Below the pieces are notes generated by a model. It worked only from the letters and a program-made list of their open reading frames with translations. It made no database searches and was not told the DNA's origin. Of a stretch of 64,000 nt of DNA, positions 17,487 to 26,627 are shown piece by piece. The stretch is from Bog-473 sp963838835 (GTDB taxonomy: Bacteria; Actinomycetota; Acidimicrobiia; Acidimicrobiales; RAAP-2): NCBI GenBank assembly GCA_963838835.1, contig CAWITA010000018.1:62001-126000 (forward strand), written 5' to 3'. Position 1 is the stretch's first letter. The number at the start of each line of letters is the position of its first letter. Made by a program: the position numbers and the translations under genes.

Positions 17487-19108
17487 CTAGGAAGGGTCAG
17501 CCGACGCGAGCCCGATCGCCGCGTCATAGTCCACCTTGCCGTTCGGGAGCCTCGGCAGCTGCTCGACGAGCCGGATGCGCCGGGGCACCTTGTACCCGGC
17601 GAGCGATTGCCTCACGACGCGTCTCGACGTCCGCCGGCTCGAGGGGACGCCCCGGCTGGCCCACGACCAGCGCCGCGACGGCCTGCCCGAACCGTTCGTC
17701 CGAGACGCCGAGCACCAGACAGTCGTCCACCGAGGGGTGGCCCCGGATCACCTCCTCCACCTCGGTCGGGTAGACCTTCTCCCCTCCCGTGTTGATGGTC
17801 GTGACACCGCGACCGATCAGCGTCACCGTTCCGTCGGCCTCGATGCGACCGAGGTCTCCCGGCATCGCGTACTGGGCGCCGTCGATCAAGAAGAAGGTGC
17901 GCTTGGTCTTCTCCGGGTCACGGTGGTAACCCGTCGCCGTCGTGGGGCCGGCCAGGAGCCCGATTTCTCCGGGCGGGAGCTCACGGCCCTCGGGCGAGAG
18001 CACCTTCAACCCCGGCGCGGCGTCGAAGTTGGCGGTCGAGAGCGGGTCTCCCCGCCGGATCTGGCCGATCCCGTAGGCCACACCCTCGGTCGACCCGCAC
18101 GAATCGAGCAGCGTCACTTCGCGGGAGGTGGTCGAAGAGACGCTGCTTGATCGGCGCGCTCCACGCCACTCCGGCCGAGCAAATGACCCGCAACGACGAC
18201 GCGTCGTACCGCCGGCCGTCAGGGCGGCCTTCGTCCAGGGCACGGACGATCGGGAGGCCGAAGGCGTCCCCCACGATGCCGACGACCCGCGCCTGCGTCT
18301 CCTCGACGGTGGCGAGCAACTCGTGGGCGTCGAACGAGCGCCCCACCAGGGTCGTGACCGTGCCACCTGCCGTCAGCGTCGGCAACGAGGCAAAGATGAA
18401 ACCGGTGCTGTGCATGAGCGGCGAGGCGGGAATGGCTGACAACGAGGTCCCCCGCTCGCCGAGGGCCACGGCGTAATCCACCGGCGGCATCTCGGTCGTG
18501 CTCCCGAGAAAGAGGTCACGAAACCACAGCGAGTTCCCCGCGCTCTGCCCGATCCGGAACAGCACCCCTTTCGGAAGCCCGGTGGTGCCGCCGGTGTAGG
18601 ACAAGAAGACGTCCTCGTCGTCGCGCTCCACGCGCGCCGCCGCGGCTGCGGTCGCCAACACCTCCTCGTAGGCATGCGCACCCGGGATGCTCGCGGTGGG
18701 ATCACCACTCCCGACCTCGACCAGTACCAGGCCGGGCACACGGTCGGCCACCGACGCCACGCGGTCCCGCAACGCTCGGTCGAAAATCAGCACCTTCGCA
18801 CCGGAATTCTCCAGCAAGGCCAGGAGCTCGTCGCTGCGGTACCGATAGTTGACGTTCGACGGCACCGCCCGGATCTTCAACGCCCCGAAGAACGTCTCGA
18901 AGTACTCGGGGCAATTGTAGAGATAGGCGGCGACGCCGTCCCCGTGGCCGAGCCCCCATTCCAGGAGCGCGCCGGCCAGCAGGGCCGAACGACGCTCGAA
19001 GTCACCCCACGACTCGCGCCGCGCTCCCTGGCCCAACGCCGGCCGGTCCGGCATCCGGTCCGCGATCGACTCCCACATCGTCGCGTAATGCATGCTCTGC
19101 CCGCTCAT
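17487..19108 (-). CDS. AMP-dependent acyl-CoA synthetase, two one-base frameshifts as read
   Basis: The N-terminal frame starts at ATG 19108, which overlaps the TGA of the upstream dehydrogenase gene. It carries an ANL ligase through the P-loop SYTGGTTGLPKG to LFDHLP near 18125. The protein resumes in another frame with EVTLLDSCGSTEG, then PGDLGRIEADGTVTLIGRG and TINTGGEKVYPTEVEEV. Near 17610 it shifts again to QSLAGYKVPRRIRLVEQL and finishes with LPNGKVDYD, whose Lys is the catalytic one. It ends in TAG at 17487. The locus length is 3n+2, as two inserted bases predict. Corrected, it is about 539 residues and complete. It should activate a carboxylic acid for the adjacent acyl-CoA dehydrogenases. 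Confidence 0.85.
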
Positions 19109-19968
19109 GGTGCCCATCCCGCCGGAGGGGTGGCCAGCCGCCGCACCGCCTCCTTCGCCGCCGTCGCGAGCAACGAGGCCGACTCGGCGCACTCCGCCGC
19201 GGCGTCGCCCGTCGTCAGGCTCTCGACGTCCTTCTCCAGGAAGGGCAGCGCGGCGCGTCGAGTCTCGGTCGACCCGCGGGCACCGAGCGCGACGTCGAGC
19301 GCGTAGCTGCGCCCCGTGCCCCGCCGCAGCACTTGGGCCAGCGCTTCGGGCCGGATGCCGAGCGCCGCCCCGATCGTCAGGGCGTCGTCGGCCAGGGAGA
19401 GGTTGGCCGCGAGGAGCGCGTTGTTCACGAGCTTGGCGAACTGGGCGCTCCCGACAGGGCCCAGGTGCACGACCTCCTCGCTGAAGGCGGCAAAGAGTGG
19501 GCGGCAACGCTCGAGCGCCCCTTCGTCGCCCCCGACCGCGACGACCAGCGTGCCGGCCAGAGCTCCGTCCCGGCCCCCGCTGACCGGGGCGTCGATCACG
19601 GCCACGTCCAGTTCCCGGGCGGCGTTGGCCAGGGCGCGGCACGTTGCGGGTTGGGTCGTCGAGTGGACGGCGACCACCGTCCCGGGGCGGCATCCGGCCA
19701 GGACGCCGTGCTCACCGAGCATGACGTCCCGGACGTCGTCGTCGGACCAGACGCAGATGCCGACGATGTCGGCCCGCGCGGCCAGGTCGGCCGGGCTCTC
19801 GGCGGTCTCGACCAGCTCGCCCAGGAACGGGGCGAGGGCGGCGGGCCGTCGTGCCCACAGGACGGTCGAGAATCCCGCCCCGATGATGCGGCTGACCAGG
19901 GCGCCGCCCATGTCGCCGAGGCCGATGAATCCCACCCGACCGGCCGCAGGCGATGCCGTCGCCGCCAT
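19105..19968 (-). CDS. 3-hydroxyisobutyrate dehydrogenase-like NAD(P)-dependent oxidoreductase
   Basis: This 287-residue beta-hydroxyacid dehydrogenase has an N-terminal Rossmann domain with FIGLGDMGG (residues 14-22) and the substrate loop DAPVSGGRDGA with Ser 130. Its C-terminal helical domain carries catalytic Lys 179 and Asn 182/183 in KLVNN. The family oxidises beta-hydroxy acids such as 3-hydroxyisobutyrate or tartronate semialdehyde-type substrates in the cytoplasm. Its ATG lies 7 bp past the DUF35-thiolase gene's stop, and its TGA overlaps the next ligase gene by 4 bases, so all three are one translational unit. The Gly-x-Gly-x-x-Gly loop does not decide between NAD and NADP. Confidence 0.87.
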   Translation of the reverse strand: MAATASPAAGRVGFIGLGDMGGALVSRIIGAGFSTVLWARRPAALAPFLGELVETAESPADLAARADIVGICVWSDDDVRDVMLGEHGVLAGCRPGTVVAVHSTTQPATCRALANAARELDVAVIDAPVSGGRDGALAGTLVVAVGGDEGALERCRPLFAAFSEEVVHLGPVGSAQFAKLVNNALLAANLSLADDALTIGAALGIRPEALAQVLRRGTGRSYALDVALGARGSTETRRAALPFLEKDVESLTTGDAAAECAESASLLATAAKEAVRRLATPPAGWAP

Positions 19969-19975
19969 CGGCGCT

Positions 19976-21619
19976 TCAGCCCTCTCGCCGGAAGAGGATC
20001 ACGCCGCCGGGCGTGAGGCCACCGGTGCTGACGACGGCGGTGGCCGCGTGGGGCACCTGCCGCGGCCCGCCGTCGCCCCGCAGTTGGGTGATCGCCTCGT
20101 GGACCAGGCCCATGCCGTGGGTGCGCCCATGGGACAGCTGGCCGCCGTGCGTATTGAGCGGCAGATCACCCTCGAGGGCGATGCGCGTGCCCGCGTCGAG
20201 GAAGTCCTTCGCCTCACCGATCCCGCAGAACCCGAGGGCCTCGATCCAGGTCACGCAATTGAAGGTGAACCCGTCGTAGAGCTCGGCCACGTCCACGTCG
20301 GCGGGGCGGAGATCGGTGCGACTCCAGAGGTGCGCGGCCGGGCCGAGCACCTGTGGCTCGTGGCTGAGCACGCCCTGATCCCACTCCGGGCGCTCGGTGA
20401 TCTGCATGCCCACCGCCTCGACGCGGACGGGCGGGTGGCGCAGGTCGCCGGCGGCATCGAGCGCCGAGACCACCACGGCGACGGACCCGTCACAGAGGGG
20501 ATCGCAGTCGAGCAGTCCGAGCGGTGAGCTGATCGGCCGCGACGCCAGGTAGTCCTCCATGGTCAGGGGGTCGCGGAACACCGCCGTGGGATTGCGGGCG
20601 GCGTTGGCCCGGGCGTTGAGCGCGATCCAGCCGAGGGTCTCTCGCGTGGTGCCGTAGCGAGCAAAGTGCTGCGCGGCCGCCATGGCCACGGTGTTCGCCG
20701 CCTGGACGCCGAACGGGGCCAAGTGCTCCTCGAACCCCGACGCCCGCCGCCTCCCCCCGCCTCCCTGGGCCTTCTTCGCCAACTCGGTGTACGTCGATTG
20801 CCACACCGTGCGGAAGCACACGACGTGGCGGCACAGGCCCGAGGACACGGCGAGCATGGCCGCGATGAGCGCCCCCGCGGCACCCGGCGTCTCGGGCGCG
20901 CCGTTGTGCCAGGTGGGCCGGAGACCCAGCGCGCCCTCGACGGCGGTCACCCCCCCTTCGGAGTAGCCGCCGTCGGCCGTCCCGGCGGGATAGGTCGAGA
21001 GACCGTCGATGTCGTCGAGCGCCAGTCCGGCGTCCTGCACGGCCAGTTCGATCGCTTCCACGCAGAGCGCAACGGGATCCACCATGAGCTTTCGACCCAG
21101 ACGCGACATGCCGATACCGGTCAGCGCGACGTGGTCCTCGAACTTCTCGAGTCGCGCCATCGGGCGGACCGTGCGAAAGCGCTCCAGGTCCGCGCGCTCG
21201 TCCGGCAACGCCGCCGCCGGCCCGCCCCTCGGTGTGAAGAACGGGAGCCAGACGTCTTCGACCTGTTCGAAGACGACGCGGACGAGCAGGCCGACGTGCA
21301 CGTCCTCGGGGTCGCACCCGACGATGTTGGTGGTCACCCGGATCCGGTGGTCCTCCTCGAGGGCGACCACGGCCACCGAATAAGGGGCCGGCATATCGGG
21401 AGACCACTGCTGGAAGTTCGTGGTGCAGCTCTGGACCACCCCGTCGCCGGACACCGCTTGCACCTCGAGCAGGTCGGACCGGCATCGGCGGCACCGAGGC
21501 CCCGCCGGGTGCTGCAGCGATCCGCACGCGGCGCAGTGCTGGAACCGCAGCCGCCCGTCGGCGCCCGAGGTCCAGTAGAAGCGGTTCCAGTCGGTCACCA
21601 ACGGCAGCACGCGTGCCAT
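19976..21619 (-). CDS. fusion of DUF35 OB-fold/zinc ribbon and thiolase-like (Ltp) domain
   Basis: The 547-residue protein joins two proteins that are usually separate. Residues 1-150 are a DUF35 protein: a rubredoxin-like zinc ribbon with Cys 29, 32, 43 and 46, then an OB-fold. Residues 160-547 are a thiolase-superfamily lipid-transfer-type domain with the NTHGGQLSHGRTHGMG segment near the C-terminus, but without the canonical thiolase nucleophile Cys setting. In steroid side-chain degradation the Ltp2 aldolase works only with the DUF35 domain of ChsH2, so this looks like a self-contained retro-aldolase releasing a short acyl-CoA. The ATG at 21619 fits the DUF35 N-terminus. The open frame continues to 21694. 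Confidence 0.85.
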   Translation of the reverse strand: MARVLPLVTDWNRFYWTSGADGRLRFQHCAACGSLQHPAGPRCRRCRSDLLEVQAVSGDGVVQSCTTNFQQWSPDMPAPYSVAVVALEEDHRIRVTTNIVGCDPEDVHVGLLVRVVFEQVEDVWLPFFTPRGGPAAALPDERADLERFRTVRPMARLEKFEDHVALTGIGMSRLGRKLMVDPVALCVEAIELAVQDAGLALDDIDGLSTYPAGTADGGYSEGGVTAVEGALGLRPTWHNGAPETPGAAGALIAAMLAVSSGLCRHVVCFRTVWQSTYTELAKKAQGGGGRRRASGFEEHLAPFGVQAANTVAMAAAQHFARYGTTRETLGWIALNARANAARNPTAVFRDPLTMEDYLASRPISSPLGLLDCDPLCDGSVAVVVSALDAAGDLRHPPVRVEAVGMQITERPEWDQGVLSHEPQVLGPAAHLWSRTDLRPADVDVAELYDGFTFNCVTWIEALGFCGIGEAKDFLDAGTRIALEGDLPLNTHGGQLSHGRTHGMGLVHEAITQLRGDGGPRQVPHAATAVVSTGGLTPGGVILFRREG

Positions 21620-21668
21620 CACCGTCTCCCCGATCCCGTCGCGCCCACGGCCGGGCCGGAGCGGCCGT

Positions 21669-23339
21669 TCAGCTCCCCGGCATCCCGAGCACACGGCCGG
21701 GGACCTCGCCGGTGGGCTTCCCGTGCTCGACCACGGGGCTCCCGTTGACCACGACCCAATCGATGGCGCGGGCGCCCTTGGTCATCCGGGTACCACCGCC
21801 AGGAATATCGTCGAGGGTCTGCAGCGCGAGCGGCCCGACGGTCTCGGGGTCGAAGACCACCAGGTCGGCCGCCTTGCCGGCCTCGAGCGTGCCGCGATCC
21901 GTGAGGCCGAGGAATCCGGCGACCCGCGACGTCAGGGCGGCGATCCCCTCTTCGAGGGAGAACGCGCCCTTCTCCCGCACCCAGTGCTCGAGGAAGTAGC
22001 TCGTGTAGTCGCCGCCGGCAAAGGTCTGGAGGTGCGCGCCGCCGTCCGAGATCCCCACCAGGGTGGCCGGGCTCTTCAGGATCCGTTCGAGGTTCGACTC
22101 GTCGACGTTCACCGGCCCCGAGATGCGAAAGTACGTCTCCAGCTTGTCCGCGGCGGCCACGTCGAACATCACGTCTGCCGGGGCGACGCCGCGTTCCTCG
22201 GCGATCTCCACCAGCAAGCGACCCTCGAGCGCCTCGGTCGCCGGGCTGGCTCCCTTCTCCACCGAGACCATGGCCATGTAACGGGCGGTCGCCCAGAACT
22301 CCGACAGGCGAGCACGCCAGCCGGGGTCGCGCAGCGCCGCGATCTTGTCGGGTGGGTCGAGCCGCGCATAGTCGAGCCAGGCCTCCGACGCCGCGAAGAT
22401 CGCCGAGATCTTCTTGAGCGTGAAGCGAGTCTCCGGCCGCTGGCAGCGCGCGATCGCGTAGATCTCGTGCCCGCGGCGGAGCTCGGACTCCATGTATTCG
22501 AGCGAGGCCTCCCAGCCGGGGCTGTTCATGCCGAAGTCGTTCCACGACACCACCGCACCTGAGATCTCTGCGAGCTTGACCAAGAGCGCACGGTCCTCCT
22601 CGGAGAGCCCGTCGCGCTTGGAGCGCGGATTAATGGAAAGCAGCCGCTTTCCCTTTCGCCGCACCGCGGCCGCCAGCGCCTCGTTCTCGTTGTCGGCGGC
22701 GAAGAACGAGGGGATGTGCTCACCGAACTCGCCGACCTGGTGCGGCGCCTGGCTGGAGCTCAGCCCGGCCGCCCCCGCGTCCATCGCCTCCTCGACGATG
22801 CGCACGATCGACGCGATCTCGTCGTCGGTGGCGGCCCGCTCGAGCGCCTGTTCGCCCATGACATAGCGGCGTACCGCGCTGTGGCCCACCTGCGTGAGGA
22901 CGTTGAGCCCGAGCGGGCTGCACTGCAGCCACGCCAGGTAGTCGGGGAACGTTTGCCACCCGAACGGGGCAAATCTCTGCAGCGCCGCCTTCGGCACCTC
23001 TTCTGCGGCGCTGAACAACCCCATCAGGTAGTCCTGGTCCTCACTGCGGACCGGCGCCAGGGTGTACCCACAGTTGCCCATCAAGACCGACGTCACGCCG
23101 TGCGCGGTCGACGGGTTCGCGGATGGATCCCAGAGAAGTTGCGCGTCGTAGTGCGTGTGGGCGTCGATGAAGCCGGGCGCCACCACCTGTCCGTCGGCTT
23201 GGATCGTGCGGGCCGTTCCTCCGTCCACCTTGCCCACGGCGGCGACGTAGCCGTTCTCGACTGCCACGTCCCCGGCGTAGGCGTGCCTGCCCGTCCCGTC
23301 GACGATCAGGGCATCCTTGACGACCAGGTCGTAGGCCAT
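21669..23339 (-). CDS. D-aminoacylase-like amidohydrolase (N-acyl-D-amino-acid deacylase family)
   Basis: The 556-residue metal-dependent hydrolase belongs to the D-aminoacylase/dihydroorotase group. The N-terminal beta-sandwich leads into APGFIDAHTHYDAQLLWDP with metal ligands His 61 and His 63. Cys 90 in MGNCGYT matches the bridging cysteine of D-aminoacylases. SDGGAHLQTF supplies the late catalytic Asp. KAADLVVFDPETVG and the final beta strands close the sandwich. Family members cut N-acyl-D-amino acids or cyclic amides. Here the context suggests ring or amide opening within a CoA pathway, which is inference. The ATG at 23339 has AGGAG about 8 bases upstream. It lies between the MmgE/PrpD gene and the DUF35-thiolase gene on the same strand. 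Confidence 0.88.
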   Translation of the reverse strand: MAYDLVVKDALIVDGTGRHAYAGDVAVENGYVAAVGKVDGGTARTIQADGQVVAPGFIDAHTHYDAQLLWDPSANPSTAHGVTSVLMGNCGYTLAPVRSEDQDYLMGLFSAAEEVPKAALQRFAPFGWQTFPDYLAWLQCSPLGLNVLTQVGHSAVRRYVMGEQALERAATDDEIASIVRIVEEAMDAGAAGLSSSQAPHQVGEFGEHIPSFFAADNENEALAAAVRRKGKRLLSINPRSKRDGLSEEDRALLVKLAEISGAVVSWNDFGMNSPGWEASLEYMESELRRGHEIYAIARCQRPETRFTLKKISAIFAASEAWLDYARLDPPDKIAALRDPGWRARLSEFWATARYMAMVSVEKGASPATEALEGRLLVEIAEERGVAPADVMFDVAAADKLETYFRISGPVNVDESNLERILKSPATLVGISDGGAHLQTFAGGDYTSYFLEHWVREKGAFSLEEGIAALTSRVAGFLGLTDRGTLEAGKAADLVVFDPETVGPLALQTLDDIPGGGTRMTKGARAIDWVVVNGSPVVEHGKPTGEVPGRVLGMPGS

Positions 23340-23344
23340 GCACC

Positions 23345-23357
23345 GGCTCCTGTCAGT
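23345..23357. promoter_or_regulatory. possible operator half-site (also the ribosome site of the amidohydrolase)
   Basis: GGCTCCTGTCAGT is identical to the left half of the 37.2 kb palindrome (37231-37243). On the minus strand it contains the AGGAG in front of the amidohydrolase start, so the match could come from ribosome-site constraint plus chance. Confidence 0.2.
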
Positions 23358-23439
23358 TGCGGTTCTTCGGATCCTTCACTCAGAACGTAGCCGACCGCGT
23401 CGACCGCACGACCGAGCCCGCAATTGCCGCGCCGGCTCG

Positions 23440-24810
23440 TCAACCCGTGGTCGAACCCACCGCGTCGCCCAGTGCGCGTACGCTCGCCAGAGCGTCGAGC
23501 CGGTAACAGAGATCGATGATGGCTTTGCGCCGCGCCTCGGGCAGCAGGGCCGCGGCGCACTCGTGGAACTTGGAGGCCACCTCTGCCTCGGTCAGCGGAT
23601 CCTGCGGATTGCCGTGGGACTGCTGGGCCGACTCTTCCAGCCGGGTTCCGTCCTTCAACGTGAGCACGACCTGGCTCTCGAGCTTGATCTCGCGCACGTC
23701 GCCCTCGACCGGCACGTACCGGACCCGTGTCATCAGCTCCCGGGCGGCGGGACGGTTCACCGCTTCGTCGGAGTATTGGTGCAGCCCGGCTCTGCCGTCG
23801 AGCGCGATGGCCGCCAGGTCGTACTCAATGCTGTACTTCGCTTCCAGACCCGTCCGAGGCTCGTGGTACGGGAGCATGGGCATCAAGAACGCGGGCAGAC
23901 GGACCTCGATCGACTCGATCTCGTCCGGGTCGGTCGGGCGCTTGCGCAACAGCTGCTGGAGCGCGTCCTGGCCCCAGTGCCCGGCGCCGCACGACGCATG
24001 CAGCCGCATGGTCGAACCGCGGGTCGCCATGTCCCACGAACCGAGCCCGTCGAGCACCTTCTGCGGGTCCCCGACCTCGCGGCCGAGGAGCCGCGCCACG
24101 CCGTCGTCCCCGTCGAGGATGTCCTCGTTGGCGGTGAACCCCAGTCCGGCGAGCTCCGCCGCCATGACGCCGTGCATGGCCGCGCTGCCCGCCGTGAACG
24201 ACTTCGTGTCGCTGCCACGGTTCTTGAGGACCCCCGCCATGGCCGACGCCGCGTTACCGAGCGCCATCCGGGTCTGGCTCACGTCGAGGCCGATCAGCTT
24301 GGCGGTCGCCGCGGCGACCCCGAGCACCGGTTGGAAGCCCTGGTTGAACCAACCGCTCCACAGCAGCGTGTTGCGGGGGCCGTCCATGCACGGCTTGGCG
24401 GTCTGGCAGATCACCTCCCACCCGATCATCCAGGCCAGGATCACGTCGTGGCCCGAGGCGTCGAGCTTCTCGCCGACCGCCAGCGTCGCGGCCGTCAGGG
24501 GGTTGGCATAGTGGCCGCTGAAGGTCGCGATGTCGTCGAACTCGAGGGCATGACCGGCGGTGGCGTTGACCAGCGTCGCGAGCGCGGCGGTGCTCTTGAA
24601 CCCACCGCCCACCACCGTGCTCTCCGGCGTTCCCCCCTGGGCCCGCACCCACTTGGTGATGATCTGGCCGGTAGAGACGGACAACCCCGCAAACTGCACG
24701 CCGAGCGAGTCGATGAACCGCTCCTCCACCCGGCGGATCCCGACCTCCGGGAGGTCGTCGTAACCCGCCTTGGCGATCCACTCGGCCAGCTGCTGTGTCA
24801 CCGACGTCAC
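23440..24810 (-). CDS. MmgE/PrpD family protein (first copy)
   Basis: The 456-residue protein has the family layout. An N-terminal all-helical domain contains HALEFDDIATFSGHYANP, the conserved Asp-Asp and His region of the active site. A long helical middle section follows, and then a C-terminal domain with SHGNPQDPLTEAEVASKF, the usual G-x-P-x-x-P-L-T motif. Members include 2-methylcitrate dehydratase and cis-aconitate decarboxylase, which act on tricarboxylate-like substrates. A GTG start at 24810 is preceded by GGGAGG. It follows the LeuD-like gene by 21 bp. With the second copy at 26628 and the LeuC/LeuD pair between them, a dehydratase/decarboxylase module is likely. The exact substrate is unknown. 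Confidence 0.88.
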   Translation of the reverse strand: MTSVTQQLAEWIAKAGYDDLPEVGIRRVEERFIDSLGVQFAGLSVSTGQIITKWVRAQGGTPESTVVGGGFKSTAALATLVNATAGHALEFDDIATFSGHYANPLTAATLAVGEKLDASGHDVILAWMIGWEVICQTAKPCMDGPRNTLLWSGWFNQGFQPVLGVAAATAKLIGLDVSQTRMALGNAASAMAGVLKNRGSDTKSFTAGSAAMHGVMAAELAGLGFTANEDILDGDDGVARLLGREVGDPQKVLDGLGSWDMATRGSTMRLHASCGAGHWGQDALQQLLRKRPTDPDEIESIEVRLPAFLMPMLPYHEPRTGLEAKYSIEYDLAAIALDGRAGLHQYSDEAVNRPAARELMTRVRYVPVEGDVREIKLESQVVLTLKDGTRLEESAQQSHGNPQDPLTEAEVASKFHECAAALLPEARRKAIIDLCYRLDALASVRALGDAVGSTTG

Positions 24811-24831
24811 GTGATCCTCCCCGACTCGTCC

Positions 24832-25336
24832 CTACTGGGTGGCAAGGTAGCCCTCCCGCCGCAACACCGCCTCGACGCCGCCGGCATGGACGATGTCCTG
24901 CAACGCCTTCGGCAGCGGGTCGCCCCGCAGGGTGATGTCCCGCGTCACGTTGCTTGACCGTGCCGCTGGTCCAGTCCACCTCGGCCACCTCGCCTTCCTC
25001 GAACGCGTCGAGGATGCCCGGACACGGCAGCGCCGGGAGCCCGACATTGATGCAGTTCCTCAGGCCCAGGCCGTTGAAGGACTCGGCCACGACACCGGTG
25101 ATGCCGAGATCCCGGATCACGTCACCGATGGGCCGGGCCGAACCCACGCCGAAATTGCGCCCGGCGAGGAGCACGTCACCCGGCCGGACCTCGTCCACCC
25201 ACCCGGGGCGGTTGGCCGACATGACGTGGCGGAGCTGCTCCTCGCGTGGGAGGAAGATGGCGAAGCCCGGTATGAGCAGGTCGGTGTTGATGTCGTCCCC
25301 GAACTTCCACACCGTGCCGCCGAACACGTTGCCCAT
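24832..25336 (-). CDS. aconitase-family small subunit (LeuD-like), one-base frameshift as read
   Basis: From ATG 25336 the frame gives a LeuD swivelling domain: VWKFGDDINTDLLIPG, then AGRNFGVGSARP (the substrate-binding Gly-Ser-Ser-Arg-type loop, here GVGSARP), and GLRNCINVGLPAL. Near 24952 the reading must shift, after GTVK, to NVTRDITLRGDPLPKALQ, and it ends in LRREGYLATQ at 24832. The locus length is 3n+1, consistent with one inserted base. Corrected, it is about 167 residues, full length for a LeuD-type subunit. It pairs with the large subunit 38 bp upstream to hydrate or dehydrate a malate- or citrate-like acid, as in isopropylmalate or dimethylmalate dehydratases. Confidence 0.83.
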
Positions 25337-25374
25337 CAGCGCGCCTCCTTCCTCTCTGGCGCGTCCGGCACGAC

Positions 25375-26605
25375 CTAGACGTCCCTCGGGTCGGTGATCG
25401 TCCCGGTCACCGCCGAGGCGGCCACGGTCGCCGGTGAACCCATGAACACACTGGCCGTCGGGCTTCCCATGCGGCCCTGGAAGTTCCGGGTCGACGCGGT
25501 GATGCACACCTCGTCGTCGCCGAGCACGCCCATGTGGCCGCCGAAGCACGCGCCGCAGGTGGAATTGGTGACCACCGCTCCGGCCTCCATCAGGGTCTCG
25601 ACGTATCCCATCTTGATGGCCTGCTTCAAAATGTCCTGACTGCCGGGGGTCACGATGAAGCGCGTCCCCGGGGCCACCTGGCGGCCCTCGACGATCTCGG
25701 CTGCGATGGCGAAGTCGCTGAGCCGACCGTTGGCACACGACCCGATGAAGGCTTGGTCGACCTTCTGCCCGGACACCTCCCGCACGTTCCTGGCGTTCCA
25801 TGCCACCTTGCCCGGGAGGACCACCTGCGGCTCGAGCGACGTCGAGGTCCACCGTGATCGTCTGGTCGTACTCCGCATCGTCATCGGGGTGCGCCGGCTC
25901 GAACGGCCACTTCGCCCGCCCCTCGAGGAACTCCGCGAGGACGCGGTCATAGGGGAAGAGCGAGAATTCGGCGGACAGCTCGGCCGAGATGGTGGCCATG
26001 GTGAGGCGCCCGTCCATGGTGATGTTCGCCAATCCGTCGCCGTGCCACTCGAGGTTGCGCCCGGCGAAGTCGCCGTACTGCCCCGGGATGTAGTGGATGA
26101 CGTCGCGGGGGTACACGCGCTCGGGCAGGGTGCCTTCGAGAACCACCTTGGTCGTCGGCCCGACCAGGAACCAAGTCTGGCCCTTGCAAAGGATGTAGAG
26201 CATCTCGGACGGTCCCATGCCCCGGGCGATGCAGTTCAGCGCGCCGGAGGAGCACGTGTGGGAGTCGGCGTTGGCCAGGATCTTTCCCGGAAGCGCAAAG
26301 CCCTCCTGGGCGACCAGCACGTGCGAGATGCCGTGCGCACCCACGGGGAAGTAGTTCGGCACTCCGAACCGCTCGACGAACTCCCGGAGCTCCTTGGCGT
26401 TGTTGGCGGCCTTGACCGTCGGGGCCGGCACCACGTGGTCGTGGAGCAGGACGACCTTCTCGGGGTCGTTGATGCGCACCACGTCGGGGCGCATCCAGTC
26501 GAAATGAACCGAGACGTCGACCTCCACCATCACGACGTCGCCGGGCTTGACCACTTTCTGGTCCGAGTGACTCGCCAGGATCTTCTCGATCGACGTCATG
26601 CCCAT
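25375..26605 (-). CDS. aconitase-family large subunit (LeuC-like), one-base frameshift as read
   Basis: The first frame starts at ATG 26605 with GAGG about 9 bases upstream. It covers the 4Fe-4S aconitase fold with ADSHTCSSGALN, supplying the first cluster Cys, up to TITVDLD near 25840. The protein continues in another frame as LEPQVVLPGKVAWNAR, then FIGSCANGRLSDF and TNSTCGACFGGHMG, which supply the other cluster cysteines. It ends at VTGTITDPRDV. The length is 3n+1, so a single inserted base restores about 409 residues, normal for LeuC/DmdA-type subunits. With the LeuD-like gene downstream it forms a hydro-lyase, possibly a dimethylmalate- or homoaconitase-type enzyme. The substrate is not determined. 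Confidence 0.85.
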
Positions 26606-26627
26606 GTGGATCTGCCTCGCAAACGTT